Below are positions 63,731-64,000 of a stretch of DNA of 64,000 bases, piece after piece. The notes under the pieces were generated by a model, which worked only from the letters and a program-made list of their open reading frames with translations, searched no databases and was not told the DNA's origin. A program made the position numbers and the translations under genes. The stretch's first letter is position 1; each line of letters opens with the position of its first letter. This stretch comes from Mycetohabitans rhizoxinica HKI 454 (GTDB taxonomy: Bacteria; Pseudomonadota; Gammaproteobacteria; Burkholderiales; Burkholderiaceae), in the NCBI RefSeq assembly GCF_000198775.1, contig NC_014722.1, forward strand, positions 1,805,386 through 1,869,385, given 5' to 3'.

Positions 63731-64000
63731 TTAAACTGAGATTGTAGCGGATTGGTCCGGCAAATCGTATCTCGCTGGCCCATCATGTGCCCCCGTTTTA
63801 CGGCTGCGCACGTCACCGCGGCTTTCTCGAACGGCACACAGCCGCTGCACGAACGCGGGCTTAGGCCCGGCAATAAAGCCGTCCTCGAACGCAACGACGC
63901 GCAACGCGGCGTGCCGCGCTACCTCCAGCAGCTCGCCCGCGCGTAACAGGAAGCGCGGGTTCGAGGGCCGCCCCAGCGTTTCGTGGCCCTGCGCGAACGT
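63731..64000 (-). CDS. Class I SAM-dependent methyltransferase, C-terminal end (partial)
   Basis: The minus strand from the window edge is open for 89 codons to a TAA at 63731-63733. It includes [20 protein letters not shown] and [20 protein letters not shown], which resemble the C-terminus of small SAM-dependent methyltransferases found upstream of dapA in Burkholderia. The start lies outside the window. The last about 25 residues after the conserved part look poorly conserved. Substrate unknown. Confidence 0.65.
   Translation of the reverse strand, partial: TFAQGHETLGRPSNPRFLLRAGELLEVARHAALRVVAFEDGFIAGPKPAFVQRLCAVRESRGDVRSRKTGAHDGPARYDLPDQSATISV

Overview
The window looks like a chromosomal segment of an endofungal Burkholderiaceae bacterium, most likely Mycetohabitans (formerly Burkholderia) rhizoxinica or a close relative. 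The reasons are high-GC beta-proteobacterial housekeeping genes in a Burkholderia-like order, many decayed insertion sequences, a giant NRPS locus, and a gene with an hrpII/PIP-box promoter of the kind that drives Hrp type III secretion genes. The species assignment is inference from content; no marker gene is present.

Layout. 1-186: IS3-family remnant. 187-3759: large superfamily I helicase. 3870-10652 (minus strand): tRNA-Ser(GCU) with a terminator, lysC, tilS, accA, an AlkA-type glycosylase and cysS. 10897-13671 (plus): TPR protein, two cyclophilins, lpxH. 13655-15485 (minus): cysE, trmJ. 15700-16500: suhB. 16593-19526: PIP-box promoter and a two-frame gene of unknown family that looks like a type III effector. 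19909-26581: mutS, a secreted metallophosphoesterase-like protein, slyD (minus), a RoxA-type JmjC hydroxylase, and an alanine-rich lipoprotein. 26668-30068: nested IS elements (an IS66 copy with intact ends and an 8-bp target duplication inside a decayed IS481-type element, then a second IS66 fragment). 30287-56461 (minus): one 26-kb, eight-module NRPS read in three frames because of two single-base indels. 56462-57646: divergent promoter region carrying an IS4-family remnant. 57647-60631 (plus): carrier protein, prolyl-AMP ligase and prolyl-carrier dehydrogenase. 60783-64000 (minus): MBL-fold hydrolase, bamC, dapA and the 3' end of a methyltransferase.

Biology. The plus-strand trio is the classic set that converts L-proline to pyrrole-2-carboxyl-S-PCP. 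The NRPS begins with a starter-type condensation domain that can take this acyl group. Reading the adenylation pockets by eye gives pyrrolyl-Val-X-Val-D-Val-Thr-D-Ser-Tyr-Tyr, with D residues set by two dual condensation/epimerisation domains, followed by thioesterase release, possibly as a depsipeptide. From memory, pyrrole-substituted depsipeptides called endopyrroles have been described from these endofungal bacteria; this locus probably belongs to that family, so the chemistry class is not new. The less explained item is the PIP-box gene at 16706: TTCGC-N15-TTCGG-N30-CATCCT precedes a Ser/Pro-rich N-terminus, a lysine-rich patch and a frame break.
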